Positions 35,547-45,811 of a DNA stretch of 64,000 nucleotides are shown here, piece by piece; the stretch's first letter is position 1; each line of letters opens with the position of its first letter. Made by a program: the position numbers and the translations under genes. The stretch lies in NCBI GenBank assembly GCA_017622575.1, contig JAGAQU010000078.1:1-64000 (forward strand), in the 5' to 3' direction. The stretch comes from Lachnospiraceae bacterium (GTDB taxonomy: Bacteria > Bacillota > Clostridia > Lachnospirales > Lachnospiraceae). The notes beneath the pieces are model-generated. The model did not search any database, had not been told where the DNA came from, and worked only from the letters and a program-made list of their open reading frames with translations.

Positions 35547-35699
35547 ATAATATCCTATCCTGCCGAAAATGTTTCGGCAAATGTATTTAAAGTTTTTGCT
35601 TAGTATACCACAAAATCAGAATAATGTGTTAAACTATCCGAAAAGAGTGTTATTTTTATTCCCGCAGGCAATGAGGTGAGCGGAATGGACGGAGGAAGT

Positions 35700-36635
35700 A
35701 TGGCAATCAGATCAAAGAAACTGATGAAGATGAATAAGAAACCCTCGGAAGAATCAGTCAATATGAGCATGATGAACCTGATCAGAAAAGTGCATGGCAT
35801 GATCGATCAGACTGATATTGAAAAGCATCGTCAATCCCAGGACCACGTGGGTGCATTGTTTGGAAATTCCAAAGATGTGCTTTTTAAACCACTAATGATA
35901 GGAGATATGGAAGCGGAATGGGTGTGCGTGGACCGGGTTCACATGAAAAAGTATGTGATCCTCTATTGCCACGGTGGAGGTTATTCTACAGGCAGCACCG
36001 TTTATGCAAGAACGCTGACTTCAAAGCTGGCAGCCTCAACTTCCATGGATGTGCTTTGCTTTGATTACAGACTGGCACCGGAACACCCCTATCCGTCGGC
36101 TTTGGAAGATGCCATGAAAGCATGGGATTACCTGATGCTGCTTGGCTATGGGGCAAGAGATGTGATCGTTGCGGGGGATTCCGCCGGCGGAAATCTGGCA
36201 TTGTCCCTTGTGCTGAAGCTGAAGGGTGAGCGCAGATTGCTGCCGAGAGGTCTTGTGCTTTTGTCTCCCTGGACGGATCTGACTTCCTCGGGAAAGAGCC
36301 ATGAAACCAGAAGAGAGCTTGATCCCGTTCTGGATGAGGATTACCTTGACAGAATGATCCGGAATTATGCACCGGAAGAGGACCTTAAGAACCCCTATAT
36401 TTCTCCGTTGTTTGGAGATTTCGCAGGATTTCCTCCGACCTTGATCCAGGTCGGGGATAATGAGATCCTTTTAAGTGATTCCCTGTCTCTTCACAAAAAG
36501 ATGGTGAAGGAGAACGTTTCTGTGAAAATTGATGTCTATAAACGAATGTGGCATGTTTTCCAGATGTCTCCGTTAAAGACAGCCCATGAGGCCATGGAAC
36601 GGTGCGCGGAATTTATCTATGATATCTGCAGATAA
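35700..36635 (+). CDS. alpha/beta hydrolase (HSL-family esterase)
   Basis: 311 aa from the ATG at 35700, which follows GGAGGAAG; the frame is open from 35676. The oxyanion hole motif is HGGG at 91-94, the nucleophile Ser161 in GDSAGGN, and the rest of the triad Asp253 (GDNE) and His285 (MWHVF). This is the hormone-sensitive-lipase type, which cleaves short-chain esters. It has no signal peptide. It is divergent from the condensation-like acyltransferase, so the two may make and break related esters. Confidence 0.88.
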   Translation: MAIRSKKLMKMNKKPSEESVNMSMMNLIRKVHGMIDQTDIEKHRQSQDHVGALFGNSKDVLFKPLMIGDMEAEWVCVDRVHMKKYVILYCHGGGYSTGSTVYARTLTSKLAASTSMDVLCFDYRLAPEHPYPSALEDAMKAWDYLMLLGYGARDVIVAGDSAGGNLALSLVLKLKGERRLLPRGLVLLSPWTDLTSSGKSHETRRELDPVLDEDYLDRMIRNYAPEEDLKNPYISPLFGDFAGFPPTLIQVGDNEILLSDSLSLHKKMVKENVSVKIDVYKRMWHVFQMSPLKTAHEAMERCAEFIYDICR

Positions 36636-36730
36636 ATTTTCGGAAATCGAAAGGATATTTCAGGTCGATACCGAATAATGTAAATAGGCGCATTTACAAA
36701 AGCGTATGGTTTAGCATCAGGAGACAAATT

Positions 36731-37735
36731 ATGAACATCCGTGAGAATCTGGAACAGCTTGAAACAGAATATTTAAGTCCCTATACGGCACACAGCAGGG
36801 ATTCCAAGGGCCGTCCAAGGCCGGAGGAGCAGTGTGATATCAGACCTGTATACCAGAGGGACAGGGACAGAATCCTCCACTCGAAGTCTTTTCGGAGATT
36901 AAAGGATAAAACCCAGGTTTTTTTATCTCCGGAGGGAGATCACTACCGAACCAGACTTACCCATACCCTGGAGGTTTCCCAGAATGCCAGGACCATTGCA
37001 AAAGCCCTTCGGATGAATGAAGATCTGGTTGAGGCAATCGCTCTCGGTCATGATCTTGGTCATACACCTTTCGGGCATGCCGGGGAGAGAGCCTTAAACG
37101 CGGTCTGTCCCTATGGCTTTAAGCACAGCGATCAGAGTGTCAGAACCGTTGATCTTCTGGAAAAGGGCGGACAGGGATTAAATCTTACCATGGAAGTGCG
37201 GGATGGGATCAGAAATCATCAGACGGAAGGGATGCCTTTTACCCTGGAAGGCAGGATCGTAAGATTCTCCGATAAGATTGCCTATATTCATCACGATATG
37301 GATGACGCCATCCGGGCAGGAATCCTCACGGAGGCGGATGTGCCCAGGGAGATCGGTGACGTGATCGGCTACACTACGGGAGAACGTCTTGATCACTTTA
37401 TTCATGATATTGTAAGCACCAGCTATGGCAAAAATGATATTGTCATGTCAGAGCCGGTGGCGAAAGCAATGAAGGATTTGAGACAGTTTATGTTCGAGCG
37501 GGTCTATCAGAATAAGGAGGCAAAGAGCGAGGAGGGAAAGGCAGAGATGCTGGTACAGACCCTCTACAGCTATTACCGCCATCATCTTGAGCTTTTGTCG
37601 GAGGATCTGATCAGGCTGATTGAAAAGGGAGAGCCGGAAGAAAAGGTGGTATGTGACTACATAGGTGCCATGACTGACCGGTTCGCCATTGCAAAATATG
37701 AGGAAATTTATATTCCCAAGTCATGGCATGGTTAG
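36731..37735 (+). CDS. dgt: dGTP triphosphohydrolase-like protein
   Basis: 334 aa, HD superfamily. The metal ligands are in RTRLTHTLEVSQ and ALGHDLGHTPFGHAGE, with a later Asp in IVRFSDKIAY. It releases triphosphate from dGTP or other dNTPs. It precedes dnaG by 40 nt, an order usual in Lachnospiraceae, and may be the first gene of the dnaG-rpoD operon. Confidence 0.92.
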   Translation: MNIRENLEQLETEYLSPYTAHSRDSKGRPRPEEQCDIRPVYQRDRDRILHSKSFRRLKDKTQVFLSPEGDHYRTRLTHTLEVSQNARTIAKALRMNEDLVEAIALGHDLGHTPFGHAGERALNAVCPYGFKHSDQSVRTVDLLEKGGQGLNLTMEVRDGIRNHQTEGMPFTLEGRIVRFSDKIAYIHHDMDDAIRAGILTEADVPREIGDVIGYTTGERLDHFIHDIVSTSYGKNDIVMSEPVAKAMKDLRQFMFERVYQNKEAKSEEGKAEMLVQTLYSYYRHHLELLSEDLIRLIEKGEPEEKVVCDYIGAMTDRFAIAKYEEIYIPKSWHG

Positions 37736-37775
37736 AAACCGGTCTTTTTGATAACAGAAAGAGGCAGGAAGGGTT

Positions 37776-39548
37776 ATGTATTATCCGGACGAATTAATAG
37801 AAGAAGTACGCATGAAAAATGACATAGTGGATGTGATCTCCGGATATGTGAAGATTCAGAAAAAGGGAAGCAGCTACTTTGGACTGTGTCCTTTTCACAG
37901 TGAAAAGTCACCTTCCTTTTCCGTATCCCCCCAAAAGCAGATGTACTATTGCTTTGGCTGCGGAGCAGGAGGTAATGTTTTTACCTTCATTATGGAGTAT
38001 GAGAATTATACCTTTCAGGAGGCCATCAAGTTTCTGGCGCAGAAGGCGGGTGTTTCTCTTCCTGAGGCAGAGTATACAGAGGAAGTAAGGAAAAAAGAAG
38101 GAAAGCGCGCAAAGCTCCTTGAGATCAACAAGGAGGCTGCCAAATACTTTTACTACCAGCTGCGTGGCAGCAACGGAAGAGCAGGCTACCAGTATCTGAA
38201 AGGGCGGGAGCTTTCGGATGAGACGATCAATAAGTTCGGCCTTGGCTTTGCCAACATGACCAGCAATGATCTTGTGAAGTACCTAAAAAGTAAGGGATAT
38301 GATGATAAGCTTTTGCAGGAGGCAGGACTTGCCACCTTTGACGAGAAATACGGGATGCATGACAAATTCTGGAACAGAGTCATGTTTCCCATACAGGATA
38401 TCAATCACCGCGTGATCGGTTTCGGCGGGCGTGTGATGGGGGATGGAAAGCCCAAATATCTGAACTCGCCGGAAACCATGATTTTTGACAAGAGCCGGAA
38501 TCTGTATGGTCTCAACCTTGCCAGAACATCGAGAAAAAACAACATGATTCTGTGCGAAGGCTATATGGATGTGATCACCATGCATCAGGCAGGCTTTTCC
38601 CAGGCAGTGGCTTCTCTGGGAACCGCCTTTACGGAGGGACAGGCCACGCTGCTAAAACGCTATACGCAGGAAGTGATCCTTTCCTATGACAGTGACGGAG
38701 CAGGTGTTACAGCAGCGCTTCGTGCCATTGGGATTTTAAAGGAAGCAGGGCTGACAGGCAAGGTGCTGAACTTAGAGCCCTATAAGGACCCCGATGAGTT
38801 TATCAAGAATAAGGGGCAGGAAGCCTTTCAGGAGAGACTGGATCAGGCGGAGAATACCTTTTTCTTTGAACTGAGGATGCTGCAGAGAGATTACAATCTG
38901 AAGGATCCGGAAGAGAAAACAAGATTTCACAGGGAGATTGCGAAAAAGCTCTGCGGTTTTTCCGAAGAGGTAGAGCGGGAGAACTATATCCAGGCAGTTG
39001 CGGACAAGTATCAGATCGGCTTTGAAAATTTAAGAAAACTAGTGTTATCTTATGCAGAGCAGACCGGATTCGCAAAGCCCGTGGAAAGACCGAAGTCGGG
39101 GATTCAGAAGAAAGCAGCTCCGGATGAAAATCGCAAGAAGACACAGAGGATGCTTCTTACCTGGCTTACGGATGAGCCTGCGCTCTATCAGAAGATCAAG
39201 AAATATATTTCCCCGGAAGATTTTACCGAGGATCTATATAGAAAAGTGGCTGAAAAGCTCTTTGACGGACTTGACAGGGGAGAAATGAATCCCGCTTCCA
39301 TTATCAGTATGTTTACGGATGAGGAAGAACAACGGGAGGTGGCATCGGTTTTCAATACAAAGCTGATGGCTCTTTCCACAAAGCAGGAACGGGAAAAGGC
39401 TTTTCATGATATCGTTTTTGCAGTCAAGAAAAACAGCTATGAGTATTTTTCCGGACAGCTTGGCAGTGATGTGAAGGCACTTAACCAGGTGATCGCCGGC
39501 AAAAAGGCGTTGGAAGAACTTAGCAAAACGCATATTTCACTGGATTAA
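37776..39548 (+). CDS. dnaG: DNA primase
   Basis: 590 aa. The N-terminal CHC2 zinc finger is seen as CPFHSEKSPSF and YCFGCGAGG. The catalytic core follows with KYLNSPET and the Toprim signatures LCEGYMDV and SYDSDGAG. The C-terminal part, from about 440, is the helicase-binding domain. It makes RNA primers for replication. The gene stands between dgt and rpoD as in the classic macromolecular synthesis operon. The ribosome site AGGAAGGG is good. Confidence 0.96.
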   Translation: MYYPDELIEEVRMKNDIVDVISGYVKIQKKGSSYFGLCPFHSEKSPSFSVSPQKQMYYCFGCGAGGNVFTFIMEYENYTFQEAIKFLAQKAGVSLPEAEYTEEVRKKEGKRAKLLEINKEAAKYFYYQLRGSNGRAGYQYLKGRELSDETINKFGLGFANMTSNDLVKYLKSKGYDDKLLQEAGLATFDEKYGMHDKFWNRVMFPIQDINHRVIGFGGRVMGDGKPKYLNSPETMIFDKSRNLYGLNLARTSRKNNMILCEGYMDVITMHQAGFSQAVASLGTAFTEGQATLLKRYTQEVILSYDSDGAGVTAALRAIGILKEAGLTGKVLNLEPYKDPDEFIKNKGQEAFQERLDQAENTFFFELRMLQRDYNLKDPEEKTRFHREIAKKLCGFSEEVERENYIQAVADKYQIGFENLRKLVLSYAEQTGFAKPVERPKSGIQKKAAPDENRKKTQRMLLTWLTDEPALYQKIKKYISPEDFTEDLYRKVAEKLFDGLDRGEMNPASIISMFTDEEEQREVASVFNTKLMALSTKQEREKAFHDIVFAVKKNSYEYFSGQLGSDVKALNQVIAGKKALEELSKTHISLD

Positions 39549-39593
39549 AGCTAATACTTTTACTATAATTTTCAGGAAGGATGGAAACCCACA

Positions 39594-40706
39594 ATGGATG
39601 AAAACACACAGGCAAAATTTGATGAGAAGCTAAAAAGTCTCTTAGCAATTGCCAAGAAAAAGAAAAATGTTCTGGAATATCAGGAGATTATGGATTTTTT
39701 TGCTGATATGGCACTGGGCGAGGAACAGTTTGACAAAGTACTTGAGACACTGGAACAGAGCGGTGTGGATGTTCTGCGCATCACGGAAGACGATGATGTG
39801 GATGACGAGGAGATCATACTGAGCGAAGAAGACGAAGTGGATATGGAAAACCTCGATCTCACGATTCCGGATGGAATCAGCATCGAGGACCCTGTCAGAA
39901 TGTATCTGAAGGAAATCGGCAAGGTGCCGCTTCTTTCCGCAGAGGAGGAGATCGAGCTGGCAAAGAAGATGGAGACGGGAGATCAGGAGGCCAAAAAGCG
40001 TTTGGCTGAGGCAAACCTTCGTCTGGTTGTCAGCATTGCCAAAAGATATGTGGGCAGAGGCATGCTTTTCCTTGATCTGATCCAGGAAGGAAACCTGGGT
40101 CTTATCAAGGCGGTGGAAAAGTTTGATTACCGCAAGGGCTACAAATTTTCTACCTATGCTACATGGTGGATCCGTCAGGCAATTACGAGAGCCATCGCCG
40201 ATCAGGCAAGAACCATCAGAATTCCTGTGCATATGGTGGAAACCATCAACAAACTGATCCGTGTGAGCAGACAGCTTCTTCAGGAGCTGGGGCGTGAACC
40301 TATCCCCGAAGAAATTGCGGCGGAAATGAATCTTCCCGTTGATCGTGTCAGAGAAATCCTGAAGATTTCTCAGGAGCCTGTTTCTCTGGAAACCCCCATC
40401 GGCGAGGAGGAGGATTCCCATCTGGGTGATTTCATTCAGGATGACAATGTGCCGGTTCCCGCAGATGCAGCGGCCTTTACCTTATTGAAGGAGCAGCTGG
40501 TGGAGGTACTCGGTACTCTGACGGAGAGGGAACAGAAGGTGCTTCGTCTCCGCTTTGGTCTCGATGATGGAAGAGCGAGAACCCTGGAGGAAGTGGGAAA
40601 AGAATTTAACGTTACCAGAGAGCGTATCAGACAGATTGAGGCCAAGGCTTTGAGGAAGCTCCGCCATCCCAGCAGAAGCCGTAAACTGAAGGATTATCTG
40701 GATTAG
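39594..40706 (+). CDS. rpoD: primary sigma factor (sigma-70/sigma-A)
   Basis: 370 aa. There is a short acidic region 1.1 (1-95), region 1.2 from [15 protein letters not shown], region 2 with [12 protein letters not shown] and [13 protein letters not shown], region 3, and region 4 with [20 protein letters not shown]. It directs housekeeping transcription and would recognise the TTGACA/TATAAT promoters noted in this window. It lies 45 nt after dnaG and 8 nt before trmK. Confidence 0.97.
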   Translation: MDENTQAKFDEKLKSLLAIAKKKKNVLEYQEIMDFFADMALGEEQFDKVLETLEQSGVDVLRITEDDDVDDEEIILSEEDEVDMENLDLTIPDGISIEDPVRMYLKEIGKVPLLSAEEEIELAKKMETGDQEAKKRLAEANLRLVVSIAKRYVGRGMLFLDLIQEGNLGLIKAVEKFDYRKGYKFSTYATWWIRQAITRAIADQARTIRIPVHMVETINKLIRVSRQLLQELGREPIPEEIAAEMNLPVDRVREILKISQEPVSLETPIGEEEDSHLGDFIQDDNVPVPADAAAFTLLKEQLVEVLGTLTEREQKVLRLRFGLDDGRARTLEEVGKEFNVTRERIRQIEAKALRKLRHPSRSRKLKDYLD

Positions 40707-40714
40707 GAAGCTTT

Positions 40715-41452
40715 ATGGAAAAAATAGTAGAACTTTCAAGGAGAATGCAGGCTGCTGCAGATATGGTTTCTTCCGGAAATCGTGTCTGTGATGTGGGCTG
40801 TGATCATGGCTATGTTTCCATCTACCTTGTGCAGAGCGGCAAATCGCCTTCTGCCCTTGCCATGGATGTCAATCAAGGTCCGCTTCTTCGGGCAAAGGAG
40901 CATGTACGCAGATACGGGGTGGAACCATACATAACGCTTCGTTTGTCTGACGGTCTGTCCGCTTATCGGAAGGGAGAGGCAGACAGTCTCATCTGTGCAG
41001 GCATGGGTGGAAGATTATTATGGAAGATCCTGACAAGAGAACCGGATAAGACGGCGGATTTTAAGGAGCTGATCCTGCAGCCACAGTCGGAGATCGCCCT
41101 TTTTCGCAGAGCCTTGCGGGAAAACGGTTATGTTTTCCTTGAGGAAGATATGATTTTGGAGGAGGGGAAGTTTTACCCGTTGATGAAGGTCAGAAAGGCC
41201 GGACGAGACGGGGAACAGAGCGAAAGAAAATCGGAGGAGCAGCAGGAAATGGAGGATTTTTTGGGGCCCCTTCTGCTGAAAACAAAGAATCCTGTCCTTT
41301 TTCAGTTCATAGAAAGAGAGCTTTCCATGAAAAAGGAAATTTTGAATACATTGTGTCATCAGGAAGAAAATGAGAGAACTACTGGAAGAAAGAGAGAATT
41401 GGAGCGGGAAATAGTATTGCTTGAAAGAGCAGAAATGACAGGGAGGATGTAA
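40715..41452 (+). CDS. trmK: tRNA (adenine-22-N1)-methyltransferase
   Basis: 245 aa. A Rossmann-fold methyltransferase with the SAM motif DVGCDHGY, then CAGMGG and LQPQSE, the signature of the TrmK/YqfN family that methylates A22 of tRNAs. The C-terminal tail is charged and coiled-coil-like. It sits directly after rpoD, the usual place in Firmicutes, and abuts the next gene with no spacer. Confidence 0.9.
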   Translation: MEKIVELSRRMQAAADMVSSGNRVCDVGCDHGYVSIYLVQSGKSPSALAMDVNQGPLLRAKEHVRRYGVEPYITLRLSDGLSAYRKGEADSLICAGMGGRLLWKILTREPDKTADFKELILQPQSEIALFRRALRENGYVFLEEDMILEEGKFYPLMKVRKAGRDGEQSERKSEEQQEMEDFLGPLLLKTKNPVLFQFIERELSMKKEILNTLCHQEENERTTGRKRELEREIVLLERAEMTGRM

Positions 41453-43108
41453 ATGGCAGTCATTACAATTGATGGTATTGCAAAAGAATATCCAAACGGA
41501 ACAACCTATGAGAGCATTGCCGGGGAGTATCAGAAAGAATATGACAATATGGTCGCTCTGGTGCTGGAAAACGGCAAGATCAGAGAACTTTTCAAAACAG
41601 TGCATAAGGACTGTGAACTCTCTTTTCTGACATTGAAAGACAATATCGGTCATAAGGCATATGTCAGGACTGCAATTATGATTCTGTTGAAAGCGATCCA
41701 TGATGTGTATGGCAAGGGAAATGTGCCGAAGGTAAAAGTAGAATTTGCCATCGGGCAGGGATATTATTGTGATGTCAGAACGGAAGAAAAGCTGACGGAG
41801 CAGAAGGTAAAACAGATCGCCCAGAGAATGAGAGAGCTGGTAAATCAGGATTTACCTGTCAAAAAGAAGTCTTATCCCATTGAGGAAGCGCGTGCCCTTT
41901 TCAGGGAACATAAGATGGATGATAAGGAAAAGCTGTTCCGCTATCGGAGAAGCTCTTTTGTCAATGTCTATTGTCTTGACGGTTATTATGACTATTATTA
42001 TGGTTTTATGCTGCCGAGCACCGGATATGTGAAGTATTTTGATCTGATGCTCTATGAAGGCGGCATCCTGCTTTTGATACCGGGAATGGATGAACCGGAT
42101 AAGATCGATTATTTTGAACCCAGAGAAAAATTATTCCATACGTTGAAGACTTCTTCCGGATGGGGCGAGATGATGGGAATCGATTCTGTGGGAGATCTGA
42201 ATGACGTGATCTGTGAAGGCGGAATCAATGATATGATCCTGGTGCAGGAAGCGCTGTTAGAGCGCAGGATCGGAGAGATTGCAAAGAATATTGTGGATAG
42301 AGGAAATGTAAAATTTGTTCTGATTGCCGGCCCCTCCTCTTCGGGAAAGACCACTTTTTCTCACAGACTTTCCATTCAGCTTCGCACTTACGGCAAGATT
42401 CCGCATCCCATCGCGCTGGATGATTATTTTGTGGACAGGGAATTGACACCGAGAGATGAAAACGGAGATTACAATTTTGAATGTCTGGAAGCCATAGATG
42501 TAAAGAAGTTCAATGAAGATATGGCAAGCCTTTTAAAGGGAGAAACAGTGGAGCTTCCCAGGTTCAATTTTAAGACCGGCAAGCGGGAATATCATGGCAA
42601 CTTTAAACAGCTGGGGCCGGAGGACATCCTTGTGATAGAGGGAATCCACGGATTAAATCCCAAGACGACCTATTCGCTTCCCGATGAAAGTAAATTTAAG
42701 ATTTATATCAGCGCTCTGACCAGTCTGAATATCGACGAGCATAACAGAATTCCCACCACGGACGGAAGACTGCTCCGCCGAATGGTGAGAGATGCCAGAA
42801 CAAGGGGCGCCAGTGCGAGAAGAACTATTGAAATGTGGCCTTCCGTAAGACGAGGTGAGGAGAATTATATTTTCCCCTTCCAGGAAGGTGCTGACGAAAT
42901 GTTTAATTCTGTTTTAATTTATGAGCTTGCTGTGTTGAAACAGTATGCAGAGCCGCTGCTGTTTGGCATTAAGCAGGGAGAACCGGAGTATTACGAGGCA
43001 AAAAGGCTTTTGAAGTTCCTGGAATATTTTCAGGGAATCGACAGCGCAAATGTGCCAAGTAATTCCATCTGCAGGGAATTTATCGGTGGAAGTTGCTTTC
43101 CGGTTTAA
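41453..43108 (+). CDS. TGS-domain uridine kinase-like protein
   Basis: 551 aa. An N-terminal TGS-like domain and a threonyl-tRNA-synthetase-like second domain (about 1-230) precede a uridine kinase/phosphoribulokinase-type P-loop domain with GPSSSGKTT near residue 293, LDDYFVDR and EGIHGLNP. Such fusions are common in clostridia, and the substrate is taken to be a nucleoside. It begins 0 nt after trmK, so the operon continues. The RNase P RNA gene follows. Confidence 0.88.
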   Translation: MAVITIDGIAKEYPNGTTYESIAGEYQKEYDNMVALVLENGKIRELFKTVHKDCELSFLTLKDNIGHKAYVRTAIMILLKAIHDVYGKGNVPKVKVEFAIGQGYYCDVRTEEKLTEQKVKQIAQRMRELVNQDLPVKKKSYPIEEARALFREHKMDDKEKLFRYRRSSFVNVYCLDGYYDYYYGFMLPSTGYVKYFDLMLYEGGILLLIPGMDEPDKIDYFEPREKLFHTLKTSSGWGEMMGIDSVGDLNDVICEGGINDMILVQEALLERRIGEIAKNIVDRGNVKFVLIAGPSSSGKTTFSHRLSIQLRTYGKIPHPIALDDYFVDRELTPRDENGDYNFECLEAIDVKKFNEDMASLLKGETVELPRFNFKTGKREYHGNFKQLGPEDILVIEGIHGLNPKTTYSLPDESKFKIYISALTSLNIDEHNRIPTTDGRLLRRMVRDARTRGASARRTIEMWPSVRRGEENYIFPFQEGADEMFNSVLIYELAVLKQYAEPLLFGIKQGEPEYYEAKRLLKFLEYFQGIDSANVPSNSICREFIGGSCFPV

Positions 43109-43132
43109 AAGATGATATGCTAATAAAAAATC

Positions 43133-43534
43133 AAGTAGGACAAATGATCGCGGCTGTCGTAAGACAGGTGAGGAAAGTCCGGGCTTCATAGGGCAGGATG
43201 CCGGATAACGTCCGGTGGAGGTGACTCCAAGGAAAGTGCAACAGAAATATACCGCCATCGGTTCTCAATGTGGGAACTGTGTGGAAGTTTGCGAAAGCAA
43301 ACTTCTCGAGTTCGGCGTAAGCCGAATCTCGTGGTAAGGGTGGAAAGGCAGCTTAAGAGACTACCGCCTGCACGGTAACGGGCAGGGCACATGTAAACCC
43401 CATCCGAAGCAAGACCAAACAGAAGGCGTTTGAACCGGCCCGGTGAGCCTTCAGGTAGGTCGCTGGATGCTGCCGGTAACGGCAGCACTAGATAGATGAT
43501 CATTCACGACATAACCCGGCTTATCGTCCTGCTT
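43133..43534 (+). ncRNA. rnpB: RNase P RNA
   Basis: About 402 nt. Conserved parts are GAGGAAAGTCCGGGC near the 5' end, AAACCCCATCCGAAGCAAGACC, and TAGATGATCATTCACGACA with ACCCGGCTTATCG near the 3' end. The end helix P1 is AAGTAGGAC (43133-43141) / GTCCTGCTT (43526-43534) with one G-U pair. It is the catalytic RNA that matures tRNA 5' ends. The exact ends are estimated from P1. Confidence 0.95.
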
Positions 43535-43589
43535 GGTTTTCCCAATAAGACGGTATACAGAGCGTACCGGCGTTTGGTGAGGCCTTTTT

Positions 43590-44321
43590 ATGAAAAAATT
43601 TTTGTCTGTTCTGTTTTTACTCTTTATTCTTGCATTTCCTTTGTTTTCCCGGACCTCCCGGAAAGAAATCCCTGTCCTTACGGAAGAAAATCAGACAGAA
43701 GCCTTTGAAAATGTACTGGGCAGCGCTGTGCGTATTCAGGGAAACGGTTATTACGGAAGCGGCAGTGTATTTGAAATAAAAAAAGATGAAATTATTGTTG
43801 TTACCAACAGGCACGTGGCGGAGCATTTCGATGAGGAAGGTTATGTGACCTTTTTTTATGGCGGGGAATGCCATGGCAGTGTACTTGGATGCAGCGATAC
43901 CGCAGATATCGGATTTATCAGCGTAGATTTGGATGGACTTGAAAAACAGGAGAGAGAACAGCTCAGAGAAGTTGGCAAACGGAAGAATGCTTATGATAAT
44001 CTAAATAAAAACACTTGTTTTTTTATTGTTGATATCGCCAGCGATATCTCCAATCCTGAAATCTGTCAGGGAGCCGTTGTGGAGAAAGAAAAATTTCTCC
44101 CGGAATATGGTACGGTCATGCTTTACGGAGACGGCGGAGCGGTGCCGGGAATGTCGGGCAGCGGAATTTTTGACAACTGCGGCAATTATATCGGCACTTT
44201 ATCCGGCGCTACGGACAGATATGAGATTGCGGGAGTTCCTCTGCCCACAGTTCTTTCGGAGTATGAGAAAATAAAAAATCCCGATTCACATGACGGTATG
44301 AATCGGGATCTTCATTCATAG
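43590..44321 (+). CDS. secreted trypsin-like serine protease
   Basis: 243 aa. It has a signal peptide or N-terminal anchor (about 3-20), then a chymotrypsin-fold domain. The catalytic triad is His75 (TNRHVAEH), Asp106 (DTADIGF) and Ser189 (GMSGSGIFD). There is no PDZ domain, unlike HtrA. It is likely exported and cleaves proteins outside or at the membrane. It sits between rnpB and rpsT without an operon partner. Its last codons overlap the terminator of rpsT on the opposite strand. Confidence 0.8.
   Translation: MKKFLSVLFLLFILAFPLFSRTSRKEIPVLTEENQTEAFENVLGSAVRIQGNGYYGSGSVFEIKKDEIIVVTNRHVAEHFDEEGYVTFFYGGECHGSVLGCSDTADIGFISVDLDGLEKQEREQLREVGKRKNAYDNLNKNTCFFIVDIASDISNPEICQGAVVEKEKFLPEYGTVMLYGDGGAVPGMSGSGIFDNCGNYIGTLSGATDRYEIAGVPLPTVLSEYEKIKNPDSHDGMNRDLHS
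44272..44309 (-). terminator. rpsT terminator inside the protease gene end
   Basis: ATCCCGATTCA (44278-44288) / TGAATCGGGAT (44299-44309) is a perfect 11-bp stem. Read on the minus strand it is followed by TTTTTTAT, so it terminates rpsT transcription. It lies within the last codons of the + strand protease. Confidence 0.85.
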
Positions 44322-44340
44322 ATTTATATAATGTCCAAAA

Positions 44341-44604
44341 TTAAGCCATCTTGTTTACAGCCTGAGCTAAACGTGAAACTTTTCTGGAAGCTGTATTCTT
44401 GTGATAAACGCCCTTTGATGTAGCTTTGTCAATGGTAGCTGTTGCAGCAACTAATGCTTCTGCAGCTGCAGCCTTGTCGTTAGCTTCGATTGCAGCATTT
44501 ACTTTCTTAACAGCTGTCTTAACGCCAGACTTGATCGCTTTATTTCTTTCAGCCTTTGTTCTGTTAACTAAAATTCTTTTCTTAGCAGATTTAATGTTAG
44601 CCAT
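44341..44604 (-). CDS. rpsT: 30S ribosomal protein S20
   Basis: 87 aa from the ATG at 44604 (MANIKSAKKRIL), with GGAGGTG upstream. It is a lysine- and alanine-rich helical protein that binds 16S rRNA. Length and sequence are typical. It stands alone with its own terminator and is divergent from gpr, its usual neighbour in clostridia. Confidence 0.96.
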   Translation of the reverse strand: MANIKSAKKRILVNRTKAERNKAIKSGVKTAVKKVNAAIEANDKAAAAEALVAATATIDKATSKGVYHKNTASRKVSRLAQAVNKMA

Positions 44605-44844
44605 GATGTACACCTCCTATTAAAATCATAAGTTTCATGAGGTTCCATTAAAGCCGGAGACACGGACGTCTTAATGTAACACACACGCATATTATTTTAT
44701 CCCCGAAAATCATGTATGTCAATATAAATTTAAAATATTTTTTTATAGAGTAGTAATTCGAAAGAATGCGCATACTGTATAGAAGAAATAGATGGTTTTT
44801 GTGGCTGCAACAGCGAAAAGACTGTCGGATGTTTTGGAGGGAAA

Positions 44845-45753
44845 ATGAGCAGCTTTATGATAAGAACAGACCTGGCGCTGGAAGCCAGGGAAAGTGCGGA
44901 AGAAGGAGCAGAAGAGCTTCGCGGCGTCTGCGTGGAGGAAGATTATCATGAGGAAAGCGAAGTCAAGGTGACAAAAGTGGTCATTTCGTCGAAAAACAGC
45001 GCAAAGCTTCTGGGAAAGCCGGTGGGAACCTATATCACTCTGGAGGCACCTGCCATGACCCAGCCTGATGGTGATTATCACAAGGAAATATCGGAGGAAC
45101 TGGCAAAGCAGCTTAAGGAGATTATACCCGGAATGGACAAAGAACTTTCCGTCATGGTTGTGGGACTGGGGAACCGTGACGTGACGGCAGATGCCCTTGG
45201 CCCCAACGTGGTAGACAATCTTACCATCACCAGGCATATGGTGAAGGAGTTCGGAAAAGCCGCCTACGGAAAAAACAGAATGCATATGATCAGCGGTCTG
45301 ATCCCGGGGGTGATGGCAAAGACAGGGATGGAGTCGTCAGAAATCATCAAGGGTGTGGTGGAAAAAACGAATCCCGATGTGGTGATCGTGGTAGATGCAT
45401 TGGCGGCAAGATCCACAAAGCGTCTGAACCGGACAATTCAGATTACCAACACCGGTATTCATCCCGGTTCGGGTGTGGGAAATTACAGAAATTCCATCAC
45501 GGAGGAGATCCTCGGTGTTCCTGTGGTGGCAATCGGCGTGCCTACGGTGGTGGATGCGGCTACGATTGTAAACGATGCTCTCCTTAAAATGGTAAGCCAG
45601 GTGGATACCGATGGAATAGAACTGCAGGAGGAATTGAGAAGCGGCCTGTCCGAACTCTATAATATGTACGTCACAGGAAAAGATGTTGACTATGAGATCA
45701 AGCAGATCAGCCATATCATTTGTGACGCCATAGGCAGTGCTCTGGAGGTATAG
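44845..45753 (+). CDS. gpr: germination protease
   Basis: 302 aa, aspartic-type endopeptidase that degrades small acid-soluble spore proteins during germination. N-terminal FMIRTDLALEARE contains the processing region of the zymogen; VGLGNRDVTADALGP and VDALAARSTKRLNRTIQ are family signatures. A CATACTG at 44771-44777 could be the -10 of a forespore (sigma-F/G) promoter, but the -35 is uncertain. It is followed by spoIIP, as in many Clostridia. Its presence shows a spore former. Confidence 0.95.
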   Translation: MSSFMIRTDLALEARESAEEGAEELRGVCVEEDYHEESEVKVTKVVISSKNSAKLLGKPVGTYITLEAPAMTQPDGDYHKEISEELAKQLKEIIPGMDKELSVMVVGLGNRDVTADALGPNVVDNLTITRHMVKEFGKAAYGKNRMHMISGLIPGVMAKTGMESSEIIKGVVEKTNPDVVIVVDALAARSTKRLNRTIQITNTGIHPGSGVGNYRNSITEEILGVPVVAIGVPTVVDAATIVNDALLKMVSQVDTDGIELQEELRSGLSELYNMYVTGKDVDYEIKQISHIICDAIGSALEV

Positions 45754-45811
45754 AGGGCAAGAATGAATGTCCGGTTTTACGCATATACTGCCTTAGTGGA
45801 GTGTATATGGT

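Noticed and set aside
39642..40421. 259-codon minus-strand ORF over rpoD
   Set aside because: It is entirely antisense to rpoD, which is fully conserved; it is a shadow.
44740..44844. Sigma-G promoter of gpr
   Set aside because: A CATACTG -10-like element exists, but no -35 at the right distance could be chosen with confidence, so it is only mentioned under gpr.
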